Shown here: one piece after another, positions 1 through 6,482 of the stretch | Position numbering within the stretch: the stretch's first letter is position 1 | How the letters are laid out: the number at the start of each line of letters is the position of its first letter | NCBI GenBank assembly: GCA_030706665.1 | Contig: JAUZOB010000016.1 | Span: forward strand, 1 to 21,084 | Direction: 5' to 3' | Length of the DNA stretch: 21,084 bases | Source: Bacteroidota bacterium | Lineage (GTDB): Bacteria > Bacteroidota > Bacteroidia > Bacteroidales > Prolixibacteraceae | Translations under genes and position numbers: made by a program | Notes under the pieces: model-generated | Seen by the model: the letters and a program-made list of their open reading frames with translations, nothing else | The model's database searches: none | What the model was told of the DNA's origin: nothing

Positions 1-190
1 AAAAATATGACGAGAACAATTTGTTTAATATAATACTCCTCGGAAATTAAAACAGTTATTAATTTAACAATAAAGTAACAATTTTACATTATAACGAGGA
101 TAAAAAGTGATAACTTATAGAAGTTACAGCAGAATTTAAAAAGTGAATGCAGCAATTAAAGCGGAAAGAAAGAGAACATTTGTTAATGAT
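1..190. other. AT-rich intergenic sequence at left edge
   Basis: No convincing coding frame is seen on either strand. The stretch is very AT-rich. The only structure noticed is a small inverted repeat with arms TAACTT (111-116) and AAGTTA (121-126) around ATAG. It may belong to the control or 3' region of a gene left of the window, but nothing in the sequence settles this. Confidence 0.4.
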
Positions 191-822
191 CTAATCATGG
201 GGCACATTATATTCCCCGATAAGCTCCTTTTGTTCGCGGGTGGTCTTGTCCTCAATATCCGCATCTCATAGTCCCTTATCTTCCGTGTGAAAAATGACAC
301 CATCAAGAAAACCGCAATACAACAAAACCGTATTTCGTTCGTCCTTTAGACGTGGTTTAGACGTGGTCTCTATATCGAAATGATATCCAAACCTTGTCTG
401 AACGATCTGTAAACGGGAATTGAAATTAGGAGAAGTTATATTCTTTCCAGGTAGGAGTTAGAGGGACTACATTGTCCAATCGGATTCAAGATCACAAATA
501 CTAACTTTAGTCAAGGTATTCAAAAAGAATCAATCAACCAGTTTAATCCGGAATAATTGCTTTTCTTCCACCTCATTTCCCAATATTCATTCGGCAATTA
601 TACCTATTGCGAAATAGCAATGCACAAACACCGATTACCCGAAATACCGTAAACCATTCCAGTCTTCAAAAGCAGCAATCATCAATGGCATACCTGTTGG
701 TGAATATTCATTATTAAAGTCGAACCTCTCCCTGAACAATTTCCAAACCGGTGGATTAAATGATATCAAAAGTGGACAATTCCGTACAATGAGAGGCATA
801 ATACCGCTTCAAAGTCGTCATA
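191..822 (-). pseudogene. Decayed coding region, multiple frameshifts and stops
   Basis: The minus strand reads as protein-like segments that jump frame and hit stops. From 799 to 635 an ATG-started frame of 54 codons contains RNCPLLISFNPPVWKLF and MPLMIAAFEDWNGLRYFG. A neighbouring frame covers 429-485 and includes LTPTWKEYNF. Another frame runs from 457 to a TGA at 266-268 with LQIVQTRFGYHFDIETT. It then continues in frame to a TAG at 191-193 with DIEDKTTREQKELIGEYN. An 11-bp tandem duplication (TTTAGACGTGG at 345-355 and 356-366) lies inside and is not a multiple of three, so it is one likely lesion. With one copy removed the frame reads RTKYGFVVLRF and then stops. The amino-acid composition is protein-like, with aromatics in W-x-EY and GLRYFG settings. 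I do not recognise the family; the LTPTWKEYNF stretch is only loosely like a carbohydrate-binding beta-sandwich. It lies beyond the araB terminator, so it was probably a separate gene whose 5' end is lost. Confidence 0.5.
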
Positions 823-887
823 AATACTTAATTGAATACAATTTACTTCACGGATCAATTTTCTAAACAGTCTAATCATACAGCGAT

Positions 888-935
888 AAAAAAAGCCATT
901 CCGAATGTTATTATTGAAATATCATCCGGAATGGC
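888..935 (-). terminator. Intrinsic terminator of the araD-araB transcript
   Basis: Arms GCCATTCCGAATG (895-907) and CATCCGGAATGGC (923-935) pair at 12 of 13 positions around a 15-nt loop. An unbroken run of seven A lies at 888-894. Read on the minus strand this is a strong hairpin followed by seven T, the usual shape of a Rho-independent terminator. It sits 160 nt past the araB stop. There is no T-run on the plus-strand side, so it should work leftward only. Confidence 0.8.
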
Positions 936-1047
936 TAATTATATGTTAAACTCAAAGCTTATCTGCAATCTCTTCTGTCAGAACATTCTTCCATTTAGTA
1001 TACTTCAGAAATGGAAGAATCAGAATTAGACAAGACCTTAGGCAAAC

Positions 1048-1077
1048 TTTAGCATGATTTGCTTAAACAATGCTAAA
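1048..1077. repeat. 8-bp inverted repeat just after araB
   Basis: The arms TTTAGCAT (1048-1055) and ATGCTAAA (1070-1077) are perfect complements around a 14-nt loop, 18 nt beyond the araB stop. No T-run follows on the minus strand. It may protect the mRNA 3' end or be incidental; the stronger terminator lies further on at 888-935. Confidence 0.4.
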
Positions 1078-1094
1078 TGCTTTTTCCTAAGCTT

Positions 1095-2747
1095 CTAAAA
1101 ATTCTCAGTCTTTTCACACAGCTCTTTGTAGCGTGCATAAAGTCGCTGATAGAATTCCACCTGTGAAGCATCGGGTTGGTATACTGCATCAAACCCCTGT
1201 CCCATCGCTTTCTGTGCAGCTTCAACATCCGGATGGATACCGGCGGCAACCGCAGCGAACATAGCAGCACCAAGAGCACATGCCTGATCAGCAGCAGAAA
1301 CTTTGATATTCATGTTGAAAACGTTTGCCAGTGTCTGCATGACAAAATCCGACTTGCGTGAAATACCTCCCAGTGCGACTACTGAATCGATCTTTACGCC
1401 ATTTTCTATCAAACGATCGGCAATTGCCTTTGATCCGAAAGCAGTTGCTTCAACCAGTGACTTAAAGATTTCAGGTGCAGAGGTAGCCAAAGTCATCCCG
1501 GAGATGCTTCCTCTTACGCCATGATTGGCATCAGGGGTCCTTCTTCCATTGAACCAGTCGGTAGCAACCACATCATTCTGAGGAAGCAGTTTGGCTTCTT
1601 CGGTAAGCGCAGCTATCATCTTATCCTGAAGGTCTTCAATCAGTTTTCCATCGAGAGATGCATATTCCGGTTGGTTGAGAAGCTGTTGCAGCGGCCAGCT
1701 CAACATCCTCCTAAACCAGGCATAGATATCGCCAAAAGCAGATTGTCCGGCTTCCAATCCAACCATTCCGGGAACAACAGATCCATCAACCTGTCCGCAA
1801 ATACCCGGGATTAGGTTCTCCCCGATTTCATCGTAAGGAGAAATTACAATATCACAAGTCGAAGTTCCGATTACTTTTACAAGCGTATTGGGCTCAATTC
1901 CAGCCCCAACAGCCCCCATGTGACAGTCAAACGCTCCGACGCCAACTGATACATTAGTCGTTAAACCAAGACGGGTTGCCCATTCTTCTGAAAGCTTTCC
2001 AACGCAATAATCGCTGGTATAAGTATCTTTATAAAGATTACCATAAAGCTTTACCAGCATTGGTTCAAGCTTTTCAAAGAAATCTACCGGAGGAAGTCCG
2101 CCCCATGATTCATGCCACAATGCTTTATGTCCGGATGCGCAACGGCTTCTGACTACTTCCGTCGGTTTAACTTTTCCGGCAAGAAGAGCCGGCAACCAAT
2201 CGCACATCTCAATCCAGGAATGAGCTGCATCGCAAAGAGAAGGATCTTCTCTCAACACATGCATAGTTTTAGCCCAAACCCATTCCGGAGAATAAATACC
2301 TCCGCAGAAACGGGTATAATCGGTGTGCCATGAACGGGCAAGCTCATTAATTTCGTCAGATTCGACAATTGCAGTATGATCCTTCCAAAGAATGAACATT
2401 GCATTGGGATTTTCTGCATATTCAGGCAATAAAGCCAATGGGACTCCATTTTCATCGGTCAAAGCAGGAGTGCTGCCGGTCGTATCAAATGAAATTCCGA
2501 CAATATTATTGACATCAACATCCGAGGCAGATGAAAGCATTTCTTTTATTACTGATTCAAATGCATCAATGTAGTCCTGTGGATGCTGACGATATTGATT
2601 TTCAGCAGGGACACAATACAGGCCTTGTGTCCATCGTGGATAATTGCATACTGCAGTAGCAATGATTGAACCACTATTGGCATCGACTAACACTCCGCGT
2701 GCAGAGTCGGAACCATAGTCCATTCCAATTACATATTTCTTTTCCAT
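1095..2747 (-). CDS. araB: Ribulokinase (FGGY carbohydrate kinase)
   Basis: Cytoplasmic kinase of the FGGY family, 550 residues (E. coli AraB is about 566), that phosphorylates L-ribulose to L-ribulose 5-phosphate with ATP. The N-terminal FGGY domain carries the phosphate-binding stretch GMDYGSDSARG (residues 8-18). WKDHTA is at 121-126. GAFDCHMGAVG (271-281) contains the likely catalytic base Asp274 and is followed by GTSTCDIV. The C-terminal domain has ALGGISRKSDF near residue 450. The frame is open further upstream, to 2879, but that extension would overlap araD by over 100 bases and lacks family character. The ATG at 2747, giving MEKKYVIGMDYG, matches family N-termini and leaves a 13-nt gap after araD. 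It is the last gene of the operon. Ribulokinase is favoured over xylulokinase by length, by the sequence around DYGSDSARG and by the araD neighbour. Confidence 0.93.
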   Translation of the reverse strand: MEKKYVIGMDYGSDSARGVLVDANSGSIIATAVCNYPRWTQGLYCVPAENQYRQHPQDYIDAFESVIKEMLSSASDVDVNNIVGISFDTTGSTPALTDENGVPLALLPEYAENPNAMFILWKDHTAIVESDEINELARSWHTDYTRFCGGIYSPEWVWAKTMHVLREDPSLCDAAHSWIEMCDWLPALLAGKVKPTEVVRSRCASGHKALWHESWGGLPPVDFFEKLEPMLVKLYGNLYKDTYTSDYCVGKLSEEWATRLGLTTNVSVGVGAFDCHMGAVGAGIEPNTLVKVIGTSTCDIVISPYDEIGENLIPGICGQVDGSVVPGMVGLEAGQSAFGDIYAWFRRMLSWPLQQLLNQPEYASLDGKLIEDLQDKMIAALTEEAKLLPQNDVVATDWFNGRRTPDANHGVRGSISGMTLATSAPEIFKSLVEATAFGSKAIADRLIENGVKIDSVVALGGISRKSDFVMQTLANVFNMNIKVSAADQACALGAAMFAAVAAGIHPDVEAAQKAMGQGFDAVYQPDASQVEFYQRLYARYKELCEKTENF

Positions 2748-2760
2748 TATAGTGTATTCT

Positions 2761-3447
2761 CTATTTTTGTCCGTAATAAGCGTTTTTCCCGTGTTTCCGT
2801 TGATAGTGCTTTTCAACGAGATTCTGATCCATCTGTATATTGGGATTAATCTGTAAGGAATAGTATGCCAGTTTTGCACATTCTTCCAGGATTACAGAAT
2901 TTTCAAGTGCCTTCTCCGGATTCTTACCCCAGGTAAAAGGACCATGATTTTTAAGAATTACTCCAGGAACAGCATCCGGATCAATATTTGCGAAAGTTTC
3001 AACAATCACCTCTCCGGTTGAATGTTCATAGCTTTCATTGATTTCCTGGGGAGTAAGTCCTCTGGCACAAGGAACGTCTCCATAAAATGAATCCGCATGA
3101 GTCGTTCCTAAAACAGGGATGTTTTTCCCTGCCTGTGCCCATGCTGTTGCATAAGTCGAATGAGTATGAACGACTCCTCCTATTGAATTAAAATGTCGAT
3201 ACAAAACAAGATGTGTCGGTAAATCAGAAGAAGGATTGAGTTTCCCTTCCACTATTTTCCCGTTCAAATCAACAACACATAAGTCATCCGGAGTTAATCG
3301 TTCAAAAGAAACGCCACTTGGTTTGATAACGATTAGTTCCCGATTTATGTCAATCCCACTCACATTGCCCCATGTAAGCTTGACCAGTCCGTACTGTTCC
3401 AACTGTTTATTGGCTATACAAACTCGCTCTTTGAGTTCTTCTAACAT
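2761..3447 (-). CDS. araD: L-ribulose-5-phosphate 4-epimerase
   Basis: Cytoplasmic class II aldolase-family enzyme that converts L-ribulose 5-phosphate to D-xylulose 5-phosphate, which enters the pentose phosphate pathway. It has 228 residues, against 231 for E. coli AraD. The zinc ligands are visible: HTH gives His94 and His96, and KNHGP gives His168. SSDLPTH (73-79) supplies Asp75, THADS (116-120) supplies Asp119 (the E. coli Asp120 position), and the C-terminal AYYGQ holds the Tyr matching E. coli Tyr229. KPSG at 42-45 is the phosphate/enediolate-binding loop. All key residues are therefore present. It precedes araB by 13 nt, so the two are surely co-transcribed. The start is 209 nt from the symporter gene, across a hairpin. 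Confidence 0.95.
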   Translation of the reverse strand: MLEELKERVCIANKQLEQYGLVKLTWGNVSGIDINRELIVIKPSGVSFERLTPDDLCVVDLNGKIVEGKLNPSSDLPTHLVLYRHFNSIGGVVHTHSTYATAWAQAGKNIPVLGTTHADSFYGDVPCARGLTPQEINESYEHSTGEVIVETFANIDPDAVPGVILKNHGPFTWGKNPEKALENSVILEECAKLAYYSLQINPNIQMDQNLVEKHYQRKHGKNAYYGQK

Positions 3448-3470
3448 GATATGAATATTTTTAAGTGGAT

Positions 3471-3479
3471 TTATTTACC
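3471..3479. promoter_or_regulatory. Possible AraR half-site before araD
   Basis: The 9-mer GGTAAATAA (minus strand) lies 23 nt upstream of the araD start. The same 9-mer forms one arm of the palindromic site before the symporter gene. The other arm is poorly conserved here, so this may be a weak or half operator, or chance in AT-rich DNA. Confidence 0.25.
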
Positions 3480-3523
3480 GGGATTTAATTTCGCCGGTTA
3501 ACGAGCCAGAATCTTATCCTGCT

Positions 3524-3557
3524 TTCCGAAGAGATGATTTGTTTAATCTCTTCGGAA
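3524..3557. repeat. Perfect 12-bp hairpin between symporter and araD
   Basis: TTCCGAAGAGAT (3524-3535) and ATCTCTTCGGAA (3546-3557) are exact complements around a 10-nt loop. A further GC pair forms outside a one-base bulge. No T-run follows on either strand. Placed between two genes of one pathway, it could be a partial terminator, a processing or stability element that uncouples symporter from araDB levels, or a structured leader for araD. Which of these applies cannot be told from sequence. Confidence 0.6.
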
Positions 3558-3656
3558 GCTTGGATAATAATAAATAAGAGTGATTTATCTGATGAAACCT
3601 ATATTAGAACCGTTTTCAATATTCAATTGGCATTGATTATTCCCTTTACTTCTTGT

Positions 3657-5279
3657 CTACCAGAAGTAAATATAGAAGATCACAATAATACCAATAACAA
3701 CTAATGAGTGAATAACATCCCATTTGTTCCAGCTCTTACGTGTTGATGCTTTCTGTTCTTCGGTAGTTGAAGTATAAGTAAGCCCCACGAGTTGTTCTGC
3801 TGTCGGTTTTGGAGTAAAGTAACTTACCACAACCATTAATACAATACAGAAGAAGAACAGGAAGATACAGAAATGCAACCAGTTAACAGCCAGAAATTGT
3901 CCAAACAGACTGGTTTCACTGAACTGACCTTTGAAGATCATTAAAAGCAGTCGGAACATTCCAATGCAGAAACCTGCAATCAATGCCCAATGTCCGGCTT
4001 TAGGCGTAATCTTTTTATTGAAAACTCCCATCAGGAATACGGCTGCAATTGCAGGAGCAATCAAAGACTGCACATTCTGCAGGTATTCATAAAGCACAGC
4101 TCCTAATGAACGCATAATCGGAATCCAAACCAAACCTAACAGCACCACGGCACCTGTGGCCAATCGCCCGACAACTACCAGTTTCTTTTCGCTTGCCTCA
4201 GGATGGTAAATCTTAAAGAAGTCTATTGTGAAAAGAGTAGCAGAAGAATTAAAGTGAGCTGCAAGAGAACTCATCAGAGCACAAAGGAACCCGACAATAA
4301 CAATACCTTTAATCCCCACTGGAAGCAACGTTGAAACCAATAACGGGAATGCTTCGTTTGGATCAGGCATGTTCAAAAGCCCTTTTTTCTTTAAGGCAAA
4401 TGCAATCATACCGGGAATCAAAAACATGAAAACGGGAAGTACTTTCAGATAAGCAGCAAAGATTGTACCTTTACGAGCCTGAGTCTGGTTTCTTGCAGAA
4501 AGAACCCTCTGTACAATATGCTGGTCGGTACACCAGTACCAGAAACCGATAATTGCAGCGCCCAAAATAACACCGGTCCATGGGAATTTAGGATCAGTAG
4601 CCGGCCGCATCAGGTGAATATTGTTTCCACATGCTTTCATAACTTCATCCCATCCGCCTACTTTATTCAATCCGAGAATTAAGATGATGATAGATCCTAT
4701 GATCAAAATAGGAGTCTGTACAACCGAGATCTTCATGATCCCTTTCATCCCTCCCAATACGGTGAAAACACCAGTTAAAAGAACAAGTCCGACTGCTGCA
4801 ATCCAAAAGAAATCAACGCCCCACATACTATCGATTCCTAAAACAGTTTTCAGAAAGATCCCACCGGTAAAAGCTGTTACCGATACTTTGGTAAGCACAT
4901 AACTAATCAATGTAATAACGGAAAGGAAGGATCTTGAACCTGAGTTAAACCTTTTCTCCAGAAATTCAGGCATGGTAAACACCTTGCTATGTTCGTAGAA
5001 TGGAACAAATAGCCAACCCAAAATCAAGATCATCCACCCTTGCATTTCCCAGTGAGCCATCGCCATCCCGCTCTGTGCCCCTGCACCTGCAAGCCCTACC
5101 AGGTGTTCAGATCCAATGTTTGCAGCAAATATTGATGCCCCTACGGCAATCCAGCCTGCATCTCTACCAGCCAAAAAATAATCGCTGGTATCTTCTTTCT
5201 TATTTTTCAGAACCCAGATAACAATACCTGCCAGTCCGAAGAAAAAGAGTACAAAAATGAACCAATCTAATGTTGCCAT
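3657..5279 (-). CDS. Sodium:solute symporter, likely L-arabinose importer
   Basis: Inner-membrane transporter of the SSS family (SGLT-like), 540 residues with about 14 hydrophobic segments, the last at the extreme C-terminus. It is expected to couple sodium entry to sugar uptake. Family marks include DYFLAGRDAGW (33-43) after the first membrane segment and the NIGSEHLVGLAG stretch (54-65), which aligns with the start of the vSGLT sugar site. Glu78 lies in AHWEMQGW. The sugar-transporter signature WYWCTDQHIVQR is in the middle, and the FNSSATLFT serines are at the sodium-2 position. The ATG start gives a short periplasmic N-terminus before the first helix, as in SGLTs. It lies 185 nt after the araR-like gene and before araD, which points to L-arabinose. 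The substrate is inferred from context, since galactose- and glucose-type members look much alike. Confidence 0.9.
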   Translation of the reverse strand: MATLDWFIFVLFFFGLAGIVIWVLKNKKEDTSDYFLAGRDAGWIAVGASIFAANIGSEHLVGLAGAGAQSGMAMAHWEMQGWMILILGWLFVPFYEHSKVFTMPEFLEKRFNSGSRSFLSVITLISYVLTKVSVTAFTGGIFLKTVLGIDSMWGVDFFWIAAVGLVLLTGVFTVLGGMKGIMKISVVQTPILIIGSIIILILGLNKVGGWDEVMKACGNNIHLMRPATDPKFPWTGVILGAAIIGFWYWCTDQHIVQRVLSARNQTQARKGTIFAAYLKVLPVFMFLIPGMIAFALKKKGLLNMPDPNEAFPLLVSTLLPVGIKGIVIVGFLCALMSSLAAHFNSSATLFTIDFFKIYHPEASEKKLVVVGRLATGAVVLLGLVWIPIMRSLGAVLYEYLQNVQSLIAPAIAAVFLMGVFNKKITPKAGHWALIAGFCIGMFRLLLMIFKGQFSETSLFGQFLAVNWLHFCIFLFFFCIVLMVVVSYFTPKPTAEQLVGLTYTSTTEEQKASTRKSWNKWDVIHSLVVIGIIVIFYIYFW

Positions 5280-5315
5280 AATTTAGTTTTATTGGATTTA
5301 TAATATCTAGTTAGT

Positions 5316-5334
5316 GTTAAATGTATTATTTACC
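5316..5334. promoter_or_regulatory. Candidate AraR operator before symporter gene
   Basis: GTTAAAT (5316-5322) and ATTTACC (5328-5334) form an interrupted palindrome matching at 6 of 7 paired positions around a 5-nt centre. It overlaps a plausible minus-strand -7 box and lies 37 nt upstream of the symporter start. That fits a repressor released by arabinose. I cannot recall the published AraR consensus base by base, so assignment to AraR rests on position and symmetry. Confidence 0.4.
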
Positions 5335-5349
5335 TTTATTTGAATAAAA
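5318..5349 (-). promoter_or_regulatory. Candidate promoter for symporter-araD-araB
   Basis: On the minus strand TACATTTA (5325-5318) resembles the Bacteroides -7 consensus TAnnTTTG. Exactly 20 nt upstream is TTTT (5349-5346) at the -33 TTTG position. The match is partial and the DNA is AT-rich, so confidence is modest. Confidence 0.3.
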
Positions 5350-5376
5350 AAATTATATGTCTCCTTCCATACAATC

Positions 5377-5403
5377 AATATAAAGAATGCTTTCTTTCAT
5401 ATT
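5377..5403. repeat. AT-rich stem-loop in araR-symporter gap
   Basis: AATATAAAGAA (5377-5387) pairs with TTCTTT plus ATATT (5392-5403, one bulged base) around TGCT. It lies between the end of the regulator gene and the symporter promoter. No T-run follows, so it may be a weak terminator or incidental. Confidence 0.35.
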
Positions 5404-5464
5404 GGTTTTCCCGGGTTTCAAATGAATTAAGCATTTTTCTCCCAAAATCATTAATTAAAGAACA

Positions 5465-6154
5465 TTACATTTCAAATAAGAATCCCTGGGATTTGAATCG
5501 TTCATATCTCTGCTGATTAAACTCATAATAATAAGCTCCCCTTTTTGAATTCTCTTTATCTTTTATTGGCAATTGATCCAATAATTTCATTGAAAGTATC
5601 TTTTTCCTAAAATTACCAGGATCTAACTGAGTCTGATATATTGATTCATATAAACTTCTTAATTGCCGAATTGTAAAGAACTGCGGAAGCAATTCGAATC
5701 CAATAGGTTCCTGCTTAGCCTTTAGCCTCAACGCAACTAATGCCTCTTCAACCATTTGTCCATGGTCAAATATTAATTCCGGATATTGACTGACCGGCCA
5801 CCATTTCGCTCCGAATTCCGCAATCAAATCATTGCTATAATCTCCGATCTTTATCAGAGCATAATATGCCGCACTCACTACGCGCGCCGCAGGATCACGG
5901 CTCACATCACTAAATACGTCAAACTGTTCCAAATAGATATCTTTTAATCCGGTAATCCGGGTCAACACCCGCTGTGCTGCCTGATCCAACGATTCTTCCG
6001 GATTAAGAAATCCCCCCATGAGTGACCACTTCCCCTTTTCCGGATCAAAACTTCGCTTGCACAGTAATAATTTTAAGCCTTCTTCATCAAAACCAAATAT
6101 GATACAGTCTACAGCGACATGATATGTATTGAAATATAAAAAATCTATAGCCAT
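5465..6154 (-). CDS. araR: AraR-type Nudix-domain transcriptional regulator
   Basis: Cytoplasmic regulator of 229 residues: an N-terminal Nudix-fold domain (about 8-145) and a C-terminal winged helix-turn-helix (about 150-229, with FFTIRQLRSLYESI). The Nudix box at 48-70 keeps Gly48, Glu54, Arg62 and Gly69. The metal-binding glutamates of the REUxEE core are replaced: Glu by Val63 and the EE pair by Arg66 and Ile67. It should therefore bind a ligand rather than hydrolyse nucleotides. This is the NrtR/AraR group. B. thetaiotaomicron BT0354 in that group is known to be an arabinose-released repressor of arabinose genes, with a neighbourhood much like this one. The gene precedes the symporter, araD and araB, which it probably controls. 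The ATG at 6154 gives an N-terminus (MAIDFLYFNTYHVAVDC) typical of the group. The gene symbol is by family and context. Confidence 0.85.
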   Translation of the reverse strand: MAIDFLYFNTYHVAVDCIIFGFDEEGLKLLLCKRSFDPEKGKWSLMGGFLNPEESLDQAAQRVLTRITGLKDIYLEQFDVFSDVSRDPAARVVSAAYYALIKIGDYSNDLIAEFGAKWWPVSQYPELIFDHGQMVEEALVALRLKAKQEPIGFELLPQFFTIRQLRSLYESIYQTQLDPGNFRKKILSMKLLDQLPIKDKENSKRGAYYYEFNQQRYERFKSQGFLFEM

Positions 6155-6482
6155 TAATTCTTAATTTTTTTCACATCAAATAAAATTCCTTTTCTATCCT
6201 GTTTAGAATAAAAAGATTTTCCTTTTATAGATGCTTAATTAAATTCTTCATTCAGATCTTTAGCAAATCTATAAAAAATATCTTTAAAGGTACTTTGTAC
6301 TATTTATTTTTTTATACTTTTTTTTCATCCTCCTAAAACAAACACAAGGAATTGATTTTCTACATATTACGCACACCACACAACTTTCTTCCTTTAAAGG
6401 GATTCATGATAAGCTTCTCAATAGGATTAAGTTATCGGATTTCATTGATCGAAATCGCTACAAATGAGGCTTAGAAACTGTC
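6155..6482. other. Intergenic region between GH43 gene and araR
   Basis: A gap of 328 nt without a gene. On the minus strand TAGATTTG (6271-6264) is an exact match to the Bacteroides -7 consensus TAnnTTTG, about 110 nt before the araR start. No good -33 TTTG is seen upstream of it. CTTTAAAG occurs twice, near 6282 and 6394, the second within the palindrome CCTTTAAAGG. GTACTTTGTAC near 6290-6300 is a short inverted repeat. No convincing terminator follows the GH43 stop, so read-through from the polysaccharide genes into araR is possible. Confidence 0.4.

Noticed and set aside
650..865. Plus-strand open frame of about 70 codons
   Set aside because: It is antisense to the minus-strand pseudogene segment, which reads far more like protein; no start codon or partner gene.
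832..1029. Plus-strand 65-codon frame after the decayed gene
   Set aside because: It starts with TTG, overlaps the minus-strand terminator hairpin at 888-935 and has a composition expected of random AT-rich DNA.
2748..2879. N-terminal extension of ribulokinase
   Set aside because: It would overlap araD in another frame and lacks family similarity; the ATG at 2747 fits the family N-terminus.
6317..6342. AGGAGG followed directly by ATG and a lysine-rich 14-codon frame (minus strand, between GH43 and araR)
   Set aside because: Zero spacing between the AGGAGG and ATG, very short, low-complexity, and Bacteroidota do not rely on Shine-Dalgarno pairing.
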